Below the pieces are notes generated by a model. The model ran no database searches. It worked only from the letters and a program-made list of their open reading frames with translations, and was not told the DNA's origin. Shown piece after piece: positions 49,070-59,172 of a stretch of DNA of 64,000 nucleotides; position 1 is the stretch's first letter; the number at the start of each line of letters is the position of its first letter. Source of the stretch: CAWDVB01 sp963824105 (GTDB taxonomy: Bacteria; Actinomycetota; Actinomycetes; Propionibacteriales; Nocardioidaceae); assembly GCA_963824105.1 (NCBI GenBank), contig CAWGNN010000006.1, positions 1 through 64,000 on the forward strand, given 5' to 3'. A program made the translations under genes and the position numbers.

Positions 49070-51597
49070 CAGGACCCCTGCAACGTGGTGAGCACCGACT
49101 CCAGCTCCTCGGGCTTGATCAGGACGTCGCGTGCCTTGGACCCCTCGCTTGGGCCGACGATCCCGCGGCTCTCCATGATGTCCATCAACCGGCCGGCCTT
49201 GGCGAAGCCCACCCGCAGCTTGCGCTGGAGCATCGAGGTCGAGCCGAACTGGGTCGACACCACCAGCTCCACCGCCTGCATCACCAGATCGAGGTCGTCA
49301 CCGATCTCGTCGTCGATCTCGCGCTTGGCCGCCGCGGCAGCCGTCACGTCCTCCCGGTAGGTCGGGGTCAACTGACCCTTGCAGTGAGCCACGACCTGAC
49401 GGATCTCGGCCTCGGTCACCCACGAGCCCTGGACGCGGACCGCCTTCGAGGCGCCCATGGGCAAGAAGAGCCCGTCGCCCTGCCCGACGAGTTTCTCGGC
49501 TCCGGCCTGGTCCAGGATGACCCGGCTGTCGGCGAGCGAGCTGGTGGAGAAGGCCAGTCGCGAGGGCACGTTGGCCTTGATGAGACCGGTCACCACGTCG
49601 ACCGACGGGCGCTGGGTCGCCAGGACCAGGTGGATGCCGGCCGCGCGGGCGAGCTGGGTGATCCGGACCACCGCGTCCTCGACGTCGCGAGGCGCCACCA
49701 TCATGAGGTCGGCCAGCTCGTCGACGACGACGAGCAGGTACGGGTACGGCGCGACGACCCTCTCGCTGCCCGGGGGCGCGTGCACCTTCCCGGCACGGAC
49801 CGCCTTGTTGAAGTCGTCGATGTGGCGGTATCCGAAGAACGCGAGGTCGTCGTAGCGCAGGTCCATCTCTCGCACGACCCACTGCAAGGCCTCGGCGGCC
49901 TTCTTCGGATTGGTGATGATCGGCGTGATCAGGTGCGGGATGCCCTCGTAGGCGTTCAGCTCCACCCGCTTGGGGTCGACCATCACCATGCGCACCTCGT
50001 CGGGCGTCGACCGCATGAGGATCGAGGTGATGGTGGAGTTGATGAAGCTGGACTTGCCCGATCCGGTCGCCCCGGCCACCAGCAGGTGCGGCATCTTGGC
50101 GAGATTGGCCACCACGAACCCGCCCTCGACGTCCTTGCCGAGGCCGACGAGCATCGGATGGTGGTCGTTGCGCGCGGCGTTCGACCGGAGCACGTCGCCC
50201 AGGGAGACGATCTCCTTGTCGGTGTTCGGGATCTCGATGCCGATCGCGGACTTGCCGGGGATCGGGCTGAGGATCCGCACGTCGGCACTCGCCACGGCGT
50301 AGGCGATGTTCTTGCCGAGCGCGGTGACCTTCTCGACCTTCACCGCCGGACCGAGCTCCACCTCGTACCTGGTGACTGTCGGGCCGCGGGTGTAGGAGGT
50401 GACCTGCGCGTCGATGTCGAACTGATCGAGGACCTCGGTGAGCCGCTCCACCACCTCGTCGGAGACCCGCGTCCGCGGCTTGTGCACGCTGCCCTGCTTG
50501 AGCAGATCGTTGCCCGGAAGCGTGTAGGTCACGTCGCCGGACAGAGCGAGCTGCTCCACGCGGGTCGGGAGCGGCGTGTGCGGTGGCGGGTGGACCTCGC
50601 CGGTAGCCGAGTCCTGCCCGGTGGCCGACGCCGGAGCAGTGGTCGGGGGGTCGGCCTTCCCGGGAGTGGACTCCACGACGACCGGCGAGTCGTAGGCCTC
50701 TGGCCCGAGATCGGACTCGCGCTCAGCCATCACCCCGACCCTGCGGCGGGGCCGGGATCGCTTGAGCGGCTTGAGCGACTCGATCGCCTCGGTCTGCTCC
50801 GAGTCGGGGTCAGCCTCGTCCTGGCTGCCCTTCCCCCGGCCGAGCACCTTGTCGGCCAGGGCACGGAACCTGGCCGGGATCTGGTAGATCGGCGTCGCGG
50901 TGATCACCAGCAAGCCGAACAGACCGAGCAGGGCGAGGAGCGGCACCACGACGTAGGGCGTGCGGAGCAGGTCCATGAGCACCGACGACACCAGGAAGCC
51001 CATCGCACCGCCCGCCCGCTGCAGTGACTCGGCGTCGTTGGGGCGGGGCATGCCGGCTGAGATGTCGATGATGCCCAGCAGACCGCTGGCCAGAGCCACC
51101 CAACCGATGAACTGGCGCCCGGCGGGGCCGTTGGTCTGGGGATCGCGCAGGTTCCGCCACGCCACATAGAGCAGCATCAGGGGCACCACCCAGCCGAGCA
51201 GACCGAGGGTTCCGTTGACGACGGTGCGGGTGAGGTGCCCGACCGGGCCGGGGAGCTGCCACCAGACCGCGGAGGCCACCACCAGAGCCGCGCCGATGAG
51301 GGCCAGTCCGGCGCCGTCGCGCCGATGCTCCGGCTCGAGCTCGCGCGCCGAGCTCCCGACGTGGCGGACGGCGGACCCGATCACGGTGGCGACGCCGAGC
51401 CAGAGGTGGACCAGACCCCGCCACAGGAGCGTGAAGAAGCGAAGCACCGGGCCGGGTCCGTTACGGACCGCGCGGGGGGCGGGACGCCGCGACGAGCGGG
51501 AGCGCTTGCTCGAGCCTCGCTTGCTCGAGCTCGTGCCGGAACTCCGGCCCGAGCTGGACTTGCGGGACCGCGGCGGGGAAGACGTACGGGTCGCCAT
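49069..51597 (-). CDS. ftsK: DNA translocase FtsK/SpoIIIE
   Basis: About 842 residues. A basic, serine-rich N-terminus leads to four or five membrane helices (about residues 90-250), a charged linker, then the RecA-like motor with Walker A GATGSGKSS and Walker B in LLVVVDELADLM, and the C-terminal gamma winged-helix domain for KOPS recognition. It pumps chromosome DNA at the division septum. ATG at 51597 lies seven bases after TAGCCT on the minus strand, with no ribosome site, so it is probably leaderless. Confidence 0.96.
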   Translation of the reverse strand: MATRTSSPPRSRKSSSGRSSGTSSSKRGSSKRSRSSRRPAPRAVRNGPGPVLRFFTLLWRGLVHLWLGVATVIGSAVRHVGSSARELEPEHRRDGAGLALIGAALVVASAVWWQLPGPVGHLTRTVVNGTLGLLGWVVPLMLLYVAWRNLRDPQTNGPAGRQFIGWVALASGLLGIIDISAGMPRPNDAESLQRAGGAMGFLVSSVLMDLLRTPYVVVPLLALLGLFGLLVITATPIYQIPARFRALADKVLGRGKGSQDEADPDSEQTEAIESLKPLKRSRPRRRVGVMAERESDLGPEAYDSPVVVESTPGKADPPTTAPASATGQDSATGEVHPPPHTPLPTRVEQLALSGDVTYTLPGNDLLKQGSVHKPRTRVSDEVVERLTEVLDQFDIDAQVTSYTRGPTVTRYEVELGPAVKVEKVTALGKNIAYAVASADVRILSPIPGKSAIGIEIPNTDKEIVSLGDVLRSNAARNDHHPMLVGLGKDVEGGFVVANLAKMPHLLVAGATGSGKSSFINSTITSILMRSTPDEVRMVMVDPKRVELNAYEGIPHLITPIITNPKKAAEALQWVVREMDLRYDDLAFFGYRHIDDFNKAVRAGKVHAPPGSERVVAPYPYLLVVVDELADLMMVAPRDVEDAVVRITQLARAAGIHLVLATQRPSVDVVTGLIKANVPSRLAFSTSSLADSRVILDQAGAEKLVGQGDGLFLPMGASKAVRVQGSWVTEAEIRQVVAHCKGQLTPTYREDVTAAAAAKREIDDEIGDDLDLVMQAVELVVSTQFGSTSMLQRKLRVGFAKAGRLMDIMESRGIVGPSEGSKARDVLIKPEELESVLTTLQGS

Positions 51598-51604
51598 GAT
51601 GGTC

Positions 51605-51610
51605 AGGCTA
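51605..51610 (-). promoter_or_regulatory. ftsK -10 box, leaderless start
   Basis: TAGCCT on the minus strand is seven bases from the ftsK ATG. The same hexamer precedes dapF and dapA. Confidence 0.5.
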
Positions 51611-51812
51611 ACCCAACAGCCACTCCCGCAACTCCTTCCACACGCCGCCGGGGCCCGATCCGCCGTTCCGAAGCCGGACAATCCGGAGAGACTCCGGCAA
51701 GCCCCTTCGGGACCTTGGGGCACTCAAGAGGAGACCGGTGGCCTGTGTCTGCCCAGGTCCCGGCGCCGTTAGTGTCGACTCAGTCGATCCGCACCGACCC
51801 CGAGGAGGGCAC

Positions 51813-53258
51813 GTGGACGCACTGGAGCTCGCGCGCTGGCAGTTCGGAATCACGACCGTCTATCACTTCCTCTTCGTCCCCATCACCATCGGTCTTTCCG
51901 GCGTGGTCGCGGGCATGCAGACGGCCTGGTTTCGCACCAGCAAGGAGAAGTACCTCCGCCTGACCAAGTTCTTCGGCAAGCTCTTCTTGATCAACTTCGC
52001 CCTCGGCGTGGTCACCGGAATCGTCCAGGAGTTCCAGTTCGGGATGAACTGGAGCGACTACTCGCGGTTCGTGGGAGACATCTTCGGGGCGCCGCTGGCC
52101 GTCGAGGGCCTGCTCGCCTTCTTCCTGGAGTCAACCTTCCTGGGCTTGTGGATCTTCGGCTGGGACAAGCTCCCTCGGAAGCTCCACCTGGCCACCATCT
52201 GGCTGGCCCACATCGGCACGGTCCTCTCCGCCTACTTCATCTTGGCCGCGAACTCCTGGATGCAGCACCCGGTGGGCTACGAGTACAACGCCACGACCGG
52301 CCGGGCCGAGCTGCACGACTTCTTCGCCGTGCTGTTCAACAAGGTTCAGCTGGTGACCTTCCCGCACACAGTGATCTCCGCGTACTTCACCGCCGGGGCC
52401 TTCGTCCTCGGCATCGCCGCGTGGCACTTCGCCCGCAAGAGCACCGCAGAGCACGACAAGGAGACCTACCTGTCCGGCATCCGGATCGGTGCTGCGGTCA
52501 CCCTGATCGCCGGTCTGGGCATCGCGGTCTCGGGCGACATCCAGGGCAAGATCATGACCGAGGTCCAGCCGATGAAGATGGCCGCGGCTGAGGCTCTCTA
52601 CACCACCTCGGACTCCTGCGCCCCCTTCTCGGTCTTCACGATCGGGACGCCTGACGGGAAGACCGAGAAGTTCGCCATCAAGATCCCGTGCCTGCTGAGC
52701 TTCCTGGCCACCGGCAACACCAACGGGACGGTCCAGGGCATCAACGACATCAGCGCCCAGTACCAGGCGCAGTACGGCTCGGACCCGACATCCAAGGCCT
52801 ACGCGGCAGGCGACTACACCCCGATCATCCCGATCACCTACTGGACCTTCCGCTGGATGATCGGCGTCGGAGCTCTCGCCGCGCTGTTCGGTCTGCTGAT
52901 CCTGCTGCGGACCCGACGCGGCCGCGCCCCGACCGGGAGGGCCTGGGTCTGGATGGCACTCTCCCTGCCGTTCCTGCCCGTGGCGGCCAACAGCTTCGGC
53001 TGGATGTTCACCGAGATGGGCCGCCAGCCGTGGGTCGTCTTCGGCCTGATGACCACCGCCAACGGCGTGTCACCCGGAGTCTCCGCGGGCGAGGTCTGGA
53101 TCTCGGTGATCTCCTACACGTTGATCTATCTGATCTTGGCCATCGTCGAGATCGGGCTGATCGTCAAGTACGCGAAGGCGGGTGCGGAGCCGTACGTCGA
53201 GCCTCCAGACCCGAGCCTGCGCGAGCCGTCCGACGAGCCGCTCACCTTCGCATACTGA
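51813..53258 (+). CDS. cydA: Cytochrome bd ubiquinol/menaquinol oxidase subunit I
   Basis: A 481-residue integral membrane subunit that oxidises quinol and reduces oxygen. The histidine haem ligand is near the N-terminus (VYHFLFVPITIG); EFQFGMNWSDY and AVEGLLAFFLESTF contain conserved acids; methionine in QPMKMAAAEA is the haem b558 ligand position. The quinol-binding loop is of the short type. GTG at 51813 follows GAGGAGGG. A -10-like TAGTGT lies near 51769-51775. It starts the cydAB-cydDC block, which is on the plus strand unlike the surrounding backbone. Confidence 0.96.
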   Translation: MDALELARWQFGITTVYHFLFVPITIGLSGVVAGMQTAWFRTSKEKYLRLTKFFGKLFLINFALGVVTGIVQEFQFGMNWSDYSRFVGDIFGAPLAVEGLLAFFLESTFLGLWIFGWDKLPRKLHLATIWLAHIGTVLSAYFILAANSWMQHPVGYEYNATTGRAELHDFFAVLFNKVQLVTFPHTVISAYFTAGAFVLGIAAWHFARKSTAEHDKETYLSGIRIGAAVTLIAGLGIAVSGDIQGKIMTEVQPMKMAAAEALYTTSDSCAPFSVFTIGTPDGKTEKFAIKIPCLLSFLATGNTNGTVQGINDISAQYQAQYGSDPTSKAYAAGDYTPIIPITYWTFRWMIGVGALAALFGLLILLRTRRGRAPTGRAWVWMALSLPFLPVAANSFGWMFTEMGRQPWVVFGLMTTANGVSPGVSAGEVWISVISYTLIYLILAIVEIGLIVKYAKAGAEPYVEPPDPSLREPSDEPLTFAY

Positions 53259-53271
53259 TCTGGAGCGCGAC

Positions 53272-54300
53272 ATGGAACTCACCACAGTCTGGTTCATCCT
53301 CATCGCCGTTCTCTGGATCGGCTACTTCACGCTGGAGGGCTTCGACTTCGGCGTCGGAATGCTCCTTCCCGTCCTGGGCAAGAGCGAGACCGAGCGCCGC
53401 GTCATGCTCAACACCATCGGCCCCCTCTGGGACGGCAACGAGGTCTGGGTCCTCGTCGCCGGCGGAGCGACCTTCGCTGCGTTCCCCGAGTGGTACGCGA
53501 CGTTGTTCAGCGGGTTCTACCTGCCGTTGCTGTTGATCCTGCTTGCCCTGATCGTCCGCAACCTGGCGTTCGAGTACCGCGGCAAGCGCGACGACGCCAC
53601 CTGGCGCGAGCGATGGGACCTGGCGGCCATCATCGGCTCGGCCGTCCCGGCCGTGCTCTGGGGTGTCGCCTTCGCCAACATCGTGGCGGGCGTGCCGATC
53701 AACGCCGACAAGGAGTTCACCGGCAACCTGTTCACCCTGCTGAACCCCTACGGGTTGCTGGGCGGGGTCACCACGGCCCTCCTCTTCCTCACCCACGGTG
53801 CGGTCTTCATCGCGTTGAAGACCGACGGCGACATCCGGCACCGCGCGCGGGCACTGTCGGTCAAGCTGGGTCTGGCGACCGCGGCCGTGGCCGTCGTCTT
53901 CATGGTGTGGACCCAGGTCAAGACCGGCAACCTCGGCTCGGCCGTGCTCTTCGTCCTGGCCGCGGTCACCTTGCTGGCGGCACTGTTCATGGCGCTGCGT
54001 GGCCGCGAGGGGTGGGCCTTCAGCGCGACCTTCGTCACCATCGCGCTGGCCGTGGCCGGACTGTTCTGGGCCCTGTTCCCCGACGTGATGCCGTCCTCGA
54101 CCGACCCCGCGTACTCGCTCACCGCAGGCGTACAAGCCGTCGGGGTCAACGCGTCGTCCACCAACTACACCCTCACGGTAATGACCGTCGTGGCAGTGAT
54201 CTTCACCCCGATCGTGCTGCTCTACCAGGGGTGGACCTACTGGGTGTTCCGCAAGAGGATCAGCGTTGACCACATTCCCGCCCCGACTGGGATGAAGTGA
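53272..54300 (+). CDS. cydB: Cytochrome bd oxidase subunit II
   Basis: A 342-residue partner of CydA with about eight helices. The N-terminal WIGYFTLEGFDFGVGML is a family hallmark. ATG at 53272 follows TGGAG, 13 bases after the cydA stop. Its stop overlaps the GTG of cydDC by four bases. Confidence 0.95.
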   Translation: MELTTVWFILIAVLWIGYFTLEGFDFGVGMLLPVLGKSETERRVMLNTIGPLWDGNEVWVLVAGGATFAAFPEWYATLFSGFYLPLLLILLALIVRNLAFEYRGKRDDATWRERWDLAAIIGSAVPAVLWGVAFANIVAGVPINADKEFTGNLFTLLNPYGLLGGVTTALLFLTHGAVFIALKTDGDIRHRARALSVKLGLATAAVAVVFMVWTQVKTGNLGSAVLFVLAAVTLLAALFMALRGREGWAFSATFVTIALAVAGLFWALFPDVMPSSTDPAYSLTAGVQAVGVNASSTNYTLTVMTVVAVIFTPIVLLYQGWTYWVFRKRISVDHIPAPTGMK

Positions 54301-57300
54301 AGCCCTTCGATTCCCGAATCACCCCTCACCTCGCCCCGGCCAGGCTCAGCCTGGCCGGGGCGTTGGCGACCGGTGTGCTGAACAGCCTGCTCGTCATCGG
54401 GATCGCGTTCTCGCTCACCGATCTCGTCGTGGGAGTGGTGCGCGGTCAGTCCCTGGGCCGGCCGACGACGATCCTGCTCCTCCTCGTGGTGGTCCGGGCG
54501 CTCGTGGTCTGGCTCGGCGACCTCGCCTCGGCCCGCGCCGCCGCCATCATCGGCGTCCACGTCCGCGATCAGGTGCTCTCGGCCGTACTCCGGCTGGGGG
54601 CCGCCGGGCGATCGCGGCGGATGCTTGGGGAAACGGCCGCGCTGAGCACCCGCGGGGCTGCGGCGATCGAGCCGTATGTCACCCGCTATCTCCCGGCGCT
54701 GCTGCTCGCGGGCATCCTGCCCTTCCTGACCGTGGTGGCGATCGCAGTCCAGGACTGGATCTCTGCGGTGGTTGTCGTGCTCACCCTCCCCCTGATCCCG
54801 GTCTTCGCCGCCCTGATCGGGATGGCGACCCGGGATGCGTCCGATCGGCAGTGGCAGGTCCTGTCGCAGCTGTCCGGTCACTTCCTCGATGTGATGAAGG
54901 GGCTGCCCACCCTGGTCGCCTACCGTCGCGCCGAGGCCCAGGGGAGCTCGATCCGCCGGATCACCGACCGTTACCGCGAGGTGACCATGGCGACGCTCAA
55001 GATCGCCTTCGCCTCGGCGGTCGCCCTGGAGCTGGTGGCCACGCTGTCGGTCGCCCTCGTGGCGGTCGAGGTCGGGCTGCGGCTCCAGGCCGGCGGGATG
55101 AACCTCTCGACCGCGCTGGTGGTGCTGCTCCTGGCACCCGAGGCCTACTGGCCGCTGCGCCGGGTCGGGGCGGAGTTCCATGCTGCCGCCGAAGGCATGT
55201 CCACCTTCGAGGAGGTCGAGCTGCTCAAGGCCGAGGCGGACGCGGCTGACGGAGAGGGCACCGAGAAGCCGAGCTCCTTGGCGATCGCGCTCGACGATGT
55301 GACGCTGACCCATCCGGGCCGCCCGGGCCCGGTCCAGACCGGTCTCAGCGCCGAGATCCCGTCACGAGGGCTCACCGTCGTCGCTGGCCCCTCGGGCGCC
55401 GGCAAGAGCACCCTGCTGGCGGTCCTGCTCGCCGACCTGCCCACCGCGGGCGGCGAGGTCCGTGTCGGCGGGGTCCCCCTACGTGATGTCGACCGCCGTT
55501 GGTGGCGTGAGCAGATCGCGGCAGTCGGGCAGCGTCCCTGGATCTTGGCCGGGACGGTCCGGGAGAACCTCCTGCTCGCCCGGCCGGGCGCCGAGGATGC
55601 GGCACTGTGGTCGGCGTTGGCGGCGGTGGGACTGGACGACCACCTGCGCGGTCTCCCCGGCGGCCTCGACGCCGAGATCAGCGAGGACGGGTCCTCGCTG
55701 TCGGCCGGCCAGCGGGCCCGCCTGGCGCTCGCCCGCGTCGTCCTCGCAGACCGGCCGATCGTCGTGCTCGACGAGCCCACCGCCCACCTCGACGAGGAAA
55801 CCGAGCGCACGATCGCTGGAGCCCTCGAGGCCCTCGCCCGCGACCGCTGCGTCATCGTGGTCGCCCATCGGCCGGAGATCGCCGCTCGCGCCGACACGCT
55901 GCTCACCCTGGAGCACTCGCCCCTCCTCCCGCCCGAGCACACCTCGACGCCGACCGGAGTCCCGGCACGCCCGGCGACGGCACCCCTCGAGGACCAGCCG
56001 GTCCCGCCGGCCCACGCCGGCGGGAGGCTGGCGCTCGGCGCCGCCCTCGGCGCGCTCGCCGCGACCTCGGGGGTCGCGCTGATGGCCACCTCGGGCTGGC
56101 TGATCACTCGGGCCGCCGAACATCCGCCGGTCCTCTTCCTGTTCGCGGCGATCGTGGGAGTGCGCACCTTCGGTCTGGCGCGGCCGGTCTTCCGGTACGC
56201 CGAGCGGCTGGTCAGTCACGACGTCGCCCTGCGGCTGCTGGCGGAGCGCCGAGCGGCGGTCTACGACGCGCTGGTTCCCCTCGTCCCTGGGGCGCTCGGC
56301 AAGCAGCGCGGCGACGTGCTCGCTTCGGTGGTCGACGACGTCGATGCTCTGGTCGACCGTCAGCTCCGGGTCCGCACTCCCCTGCTGACCTGGGCTTTCA
56401 CCACCGTGATCGTCGCGGTGGTGGGCTGGCTGCTCGACCCGGGCTCGGCCGTCGTCCTGGTGACCACGTTGGTGCTGGCGGGCTCCCTGGGCTGGCTGAT
56501 ATCGCGCGCCGGTGCCGGCCGCTTCGAGCCCCTCAGCATCCAGCGACGAGCGCGCGTCTCCGCCGAAGTGGCCCGCACTCTCGGGGGAGCCGACGACATC
56601 GTCGCCTGGCAGGCCGAGGAGGTCTTCCTGGGCTCCGTGCGGGAGGCGGGGCGGAGCGGGGCGGCCGCGACCGTGGGCTCCGCAGCGCTGACCGCGCTGG
56701 CCCGGGCGGTCGTGCTCGTCGCGTGCGGCCTCGCCACGGTCCTGGTGGCCGACCATGTCGTCGGCCTGGTGTCGACCAATGCCCTGCTCGGCCCGGTCGC
56801 GGCGCTCCTGGTACTGGTGCCGCTCGCTCTCTACGACGTCCTTGCGCCGGCCACGGACGCCGGCGCTCTTGGAGTCCGGGCGCACGCCGCCGACGACCGA
56901 ATCGGCGCTCTGCTTGCCGCCCGGCCCGCGGTCGGCGAGCCGAAGGCTCCCCGTCCGCTGCGCGAACAGAGGCCCGCGCTGATGGGTCAGAGCCTCGCGT
57001 TCTCCTGGTCCGGGACCGAGGTCTTCCACGGACTCGACGTGGACCTTCCGCCGGGTCGCCGGCTCGGTGTGGTCGGCCCCAGCGGCTCGGGCAAGTCGAC
57101 CTTGGTGGCCCTGCTGCTCCGCTTCGTCGATCCCAGCGACGGGCGCTACCTGATCGACGGTGTCGACGCCCGCGAGCTTGCGCTGAGCGACGTACGGCGG
57201 ACCGTCACACTCGTCGACGACGATCCGCACATCTTCGGCTCGACCGTCTACGAGAACATCCGTCTTGCCCAGCCGGGCGCCTCCGAAGAGGAGGTCGAAG

Positions 57301-57653
57301 CCGTGCTGCGCACCGCGAGCCTCGATGCTTGGGTGGACGCGCTCCCCCGCGGGATGGCCACTCGGATCGGGGACGGAGGCGCCGCAGTCTCCGGAGGGGA
57401 GCGAGCCCGCATCGGGCTGGCCCGCGCGCTCCTGGCGGACCCCGCCGTGGTGGTCCTCGACGAGCCGACCGCTCACCTGGACTCCGACACCGCCCGCCGG
57501 GTCACCGACACCATGCTCGGCTCGAACCCGGCCCGCACCCTCGTGTGGGTTACCCACGGCACCATCGGTCTGGATCGGATGGACGATCTCCTCTCCCTCA
57601 CCGCTGAAAACTCAACATCGCCTTCCCGCAGAGGCGGCTGGGGGGCAGACTGA
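54297..57653 (+). CDS. cydDC: Fused CydDC heterodimeric ABC transporter
   Basis: A 1,118-residue fusion of CydD (about residues 1-555) and CydC (about 570-1118). Each half has a six-helix ABC domain and an ATPase: Walker A GPSGAGKST and GPSGSGKST, signatures LSAGQRARLALAR and VSGGERARIGLAR, Walker B VVLDEPTAHLD twice. In E. coli CydDC exports reductant and is required for cytochrome bd assembly. The fusion replaces two separate genes. A 14-base-pair hairpin lies inside codons 12-22. Confidence 0.93.
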   Translation: MKPFDSRITPHLAPARLSLAGALATGVLNSLLVIGIAFSLTDLVVGVVRGQSLGRPTTILLLLVVVRALVVWLGDLASARAAAIIGVHVRDQVLSAVLRLGAAGRSRRMLGETAALSTRGAAAIEPYVTRYLPALLLAGILPFLTVVAIAVQDWISAVVVVLTLPLIPVFAALIGMATRDASDRQWQVLSQLSGHFLDVMKGLPTLVAYRRAEAQGSSIRRITDRYREVTMATLKIAFASAVALELVATLSVALVAVEVGLRLQAGGMNLSTALVVLLLAPEAYWPLRRVGAEFHAAAEGMSTFEEVELLKAEADAADGEGTEKPSSLAIALDDVTLTHPGRPGPVQTGLSAEIPSRGLTVVAGPSGAGKSTLLAVLLADLPTAGGEVRVGGVPLRDVDRRWWREQIAAVGQRPWILAGTVRENLLLARPGAEDAALWSALAAVGLDDHLRGLPGGLDAEISEDGSSLSAGQRARLALARVVLADRPIVVLDEPTAHLDEETERTIAGALEALARDRCVIVVAHRPEIAARADTLLTLEHSPLLPPEHTSTPTGVPARPATAPLEDQPVPPAHAGGRLALGAALGALAATSGVALMATSGWLITRAAEHPPVLFLFAAIVGVRTFGLARPVFRYAERLVSHDVALRLLAERRAAVYDALVPLVPGALGKQRGDVLASVVDDVDALVDRQLRVRTPLLTWAFTTVIVAVVGWLLDPGSAVVLVTTLVLAGSLGWLISRAGAGRFEPLSIQRRARVSAEVARTLGGADDIVAWQAEEVFLGSVREAGRSGAAATVGSAALTALARAVVLVACGLATVLVADHVVGLVSTNALLGPVAALLVLVPLALYDVLAPATDAGALGVRAHAADDRIGALLAARPAVGEPKAPRPLREQRPALMGQSLAFSWSGTEVFHGLDVDLPPGRRLGVVGPSGSGKSTLVALLLRFVDPSDGRYLIDGVDARELALSDVRRTVTLVDDDPHIFGSTVYENIRLAQPGASEEEVEAVLRTASLDAWVDALPRGMATRIGDGGAAVSGGERARIGLARALLADPAVVVLDEPTAHLDSDTARRVTDTMLGSNPARTLVWVTHGTIGLDRMDDLLSLTAENSTSPSRRGGWGAD
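54332..54362 (+). other. Perfect hairpin at the start of cydDC
   Basis: CGCCCCGGCCAGGC at 54332-54345 pairs fully with GCCTGGCCGGGGCG at 54349-54362 around TCA. It lies 35 bases inside cydDC and 31 bases after the cydB stop codon, and TTGG follows. It could pause transcription or limit ribosome entry between cydB and cydDC. Confidence 0.6.
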
Positions 57654-57692
57654 GCGCACAGGTTCTTGAGCGAGCAATGGAACGAGGGGCCA

Positions 57693-59000
57693 ATGCGTTC
57701 GTACCCAGGACTGACGACCAGGTGGCCGGTGCTCATCGCCGTGGCTGCCGTTCTCACCGGCTGTTCTCCCTCCGGGCAGGTGGCGGGCGGCCAACCGTCA
57801 GCGACCAGCGCGCCCGCGAGCGCTACCTCCAGCGCCGCCACCGGCGCCCCGAGCAGCGCCTCGCAGTCGAGTGAGCCGCCGGCGTCGACCGCCACGTCCA
57901 GCTCACCCACCGCCATCCCCACCTCGACCAGGAGGGCGCGGAAGATATGTGGGAAGAGCCAACCGGCGCCGCTGACCGCCGCAGACTCACCGGTCCTCAC
58001 CTCAGCCAAGGTGGTCACCGAGTCCAGGGCCGGGCTCTCCGTGTACACCGCGTCCAGCAACAGGAACCGCGTTCTCTCCCCGACCAACTACGGCGCCGCT
58101 GTCTTCCGGTCGTCGGGAATCGTCACCTACTCGCGCAGGTGGAAGGCCCCGGACAGGGCACATCTTTGGGGCAAGGATGCGGTGTACCAGACCTCGCTCG
58201 CCGGCAACCTTGAGCGGCAGATCCTGCGCCTCCCAGACACTCTCTTCGCCATGGCCTGGAACAGCGACGGCGACAAGCTCGCCTACCTCGTGTACCGGGA
58301 GGATCAGAGTGGCGCGGCCCTTCCGGTGGCACTGTGCCTCTACGACGCCCAGACCGGCACGGTGAAGGTGCTCGGGACCTCACCCCAGGCGATCCTGGGA
58401 CGTGAGGGGGGAGCCTGGGACGAGTGGTCGGTTGCCTGGTCTCCGGACGGCACCAAGATCTCGGTGGTCGACGACGCACAGGGACAGATCCTTCGGGTGG
58501 CCTCGGTGAGGGGCCGGTCGTTGCTCCCCTGGACACCGGGAACCTTCGCTCGCTGGTTCCCCGACGGACGGCTGCTCTACGCGAAGGGTTCGGGGCCGGT
58601 GACCGAGTGGGACGCCCTGAACGTCCGTACCGGAAGGTCGAGGACCATCCCTCTGCCCGTCTTGGCGGCCCGCCCGGCCATCTCACCGGACGGCACCAAG
58701 ATTGCGTTCACCATCCTCAAGGGCACCCGGCCCGTGAGCCGGGTACTCGATCTGCCGACCGGCACGATCACCACCCTCGGCTCCAACCTGACCACGCCGA
58801 TCTGGCTCTCGCCCACCGGGATCGCGCTGACCCGCACGAGCCCGTGCCCCGAGTTCGAGCCCTGCCCCATGGATCCGCTGCTCGACAAGACCGTCGGCAT
58901 CGAGATCACCACCATGACGAAGACCAATCTTCGTCTGCCGACGACGGTCCTTGGGTCATGGAGCCTCTACGACGGAGCCGACGTGCGACTCCCCCAGTGA
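57693..59000 (+). CDS. WD40/TolB-like beta-propeller lipoprotein
   Basis: About 435 residues. The signal peptide ends in the lipobox LTGC, followed by a Ser/Thr/Ala-rich linker of about 55 residues. The rest has repeats typical of PD40-type propellers (WNSDGDKLAYLVY, WSPDGTKISVVDD, FPDGRLLYAKG, ISPDGTKIAFTIL). Such domains bind proteins or ligands outside the membrane. The role is unknown. ATG at 57693 follows GAGGGG; it is 39 bases downstream of cydDC. Confidence 0.78.
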   Translation: MRSYPGLTTRWPVLIAVAAVLTGCSPSGQVAGGQPSATSAPASATSSAATGAPSSASQSSEPPASTATSSSPTAIPTSTRRARKICGKSQPAPLTAADSPVLTSAKVVTESRAGLSVYTASSNRNRVLSPTNYGAAVFRSSGIVTYSRRWKAPDRAHLWGKDAVYQTSLAGNLERQILRLPDTLFAMAWNSDGDKLAYLVYREDQSGAALPVALCLYDAQTGTVKVLGTSPQAILGREGGAWDEWSVAWSPDGTKISVVDDAQGQILRVASVRGRSLLPWTPGTFARWFPDGRLLYAKGSGPVTEWDALNVRTGRSRTIPLPVLAARPAISPDGTKIAFTILKGTRPVSRVLDLPTGTITTLGSNLTTPIWLSPTGIALTRTSPCPEFEPCPMDPLLDKTVGIEITTMTKTNLRLPTTVLGSWSLYDGADVRLPQ

Positions 59001-59051
59001 CGAGCAAACCAGCGCACCAGGGATACCTACCTCCCCTCCACCCCGTCCGGC

Positions 59052-59126
59052 TGACCCGTCGCGTGTGGCCCGGTGACCCGTCGCGTGTGGCCCGGTGACC
59101 CGTCGCGTGTGGCCCGGTGACCCGTC
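59052..59126. repeat. 22-base tandem repeat, 3.4 copies
   Basis: Identical 22-base units, TGACCCGTCGCGTGTGGCCC plus GG, occupy 59052-59073, 59074-59095 and 59096-59117, and a fourth partial copy runs to 59126. They sit between the convergent lipoprotein and serine hydrolase genes. There are no spacers, so this is not a CRISPR. Confidence 0.9.
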
Positions 59127-59172
59127 AGGAACGTCGCGGCGCTGAGACCTCGGGGCGCGAGCCTGGGCGCCC

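Noticed and set aside
59052..59126. CRISPR array
   Set aside because: Repeats are contiguous with no spacers, and no cas gene is in the window.
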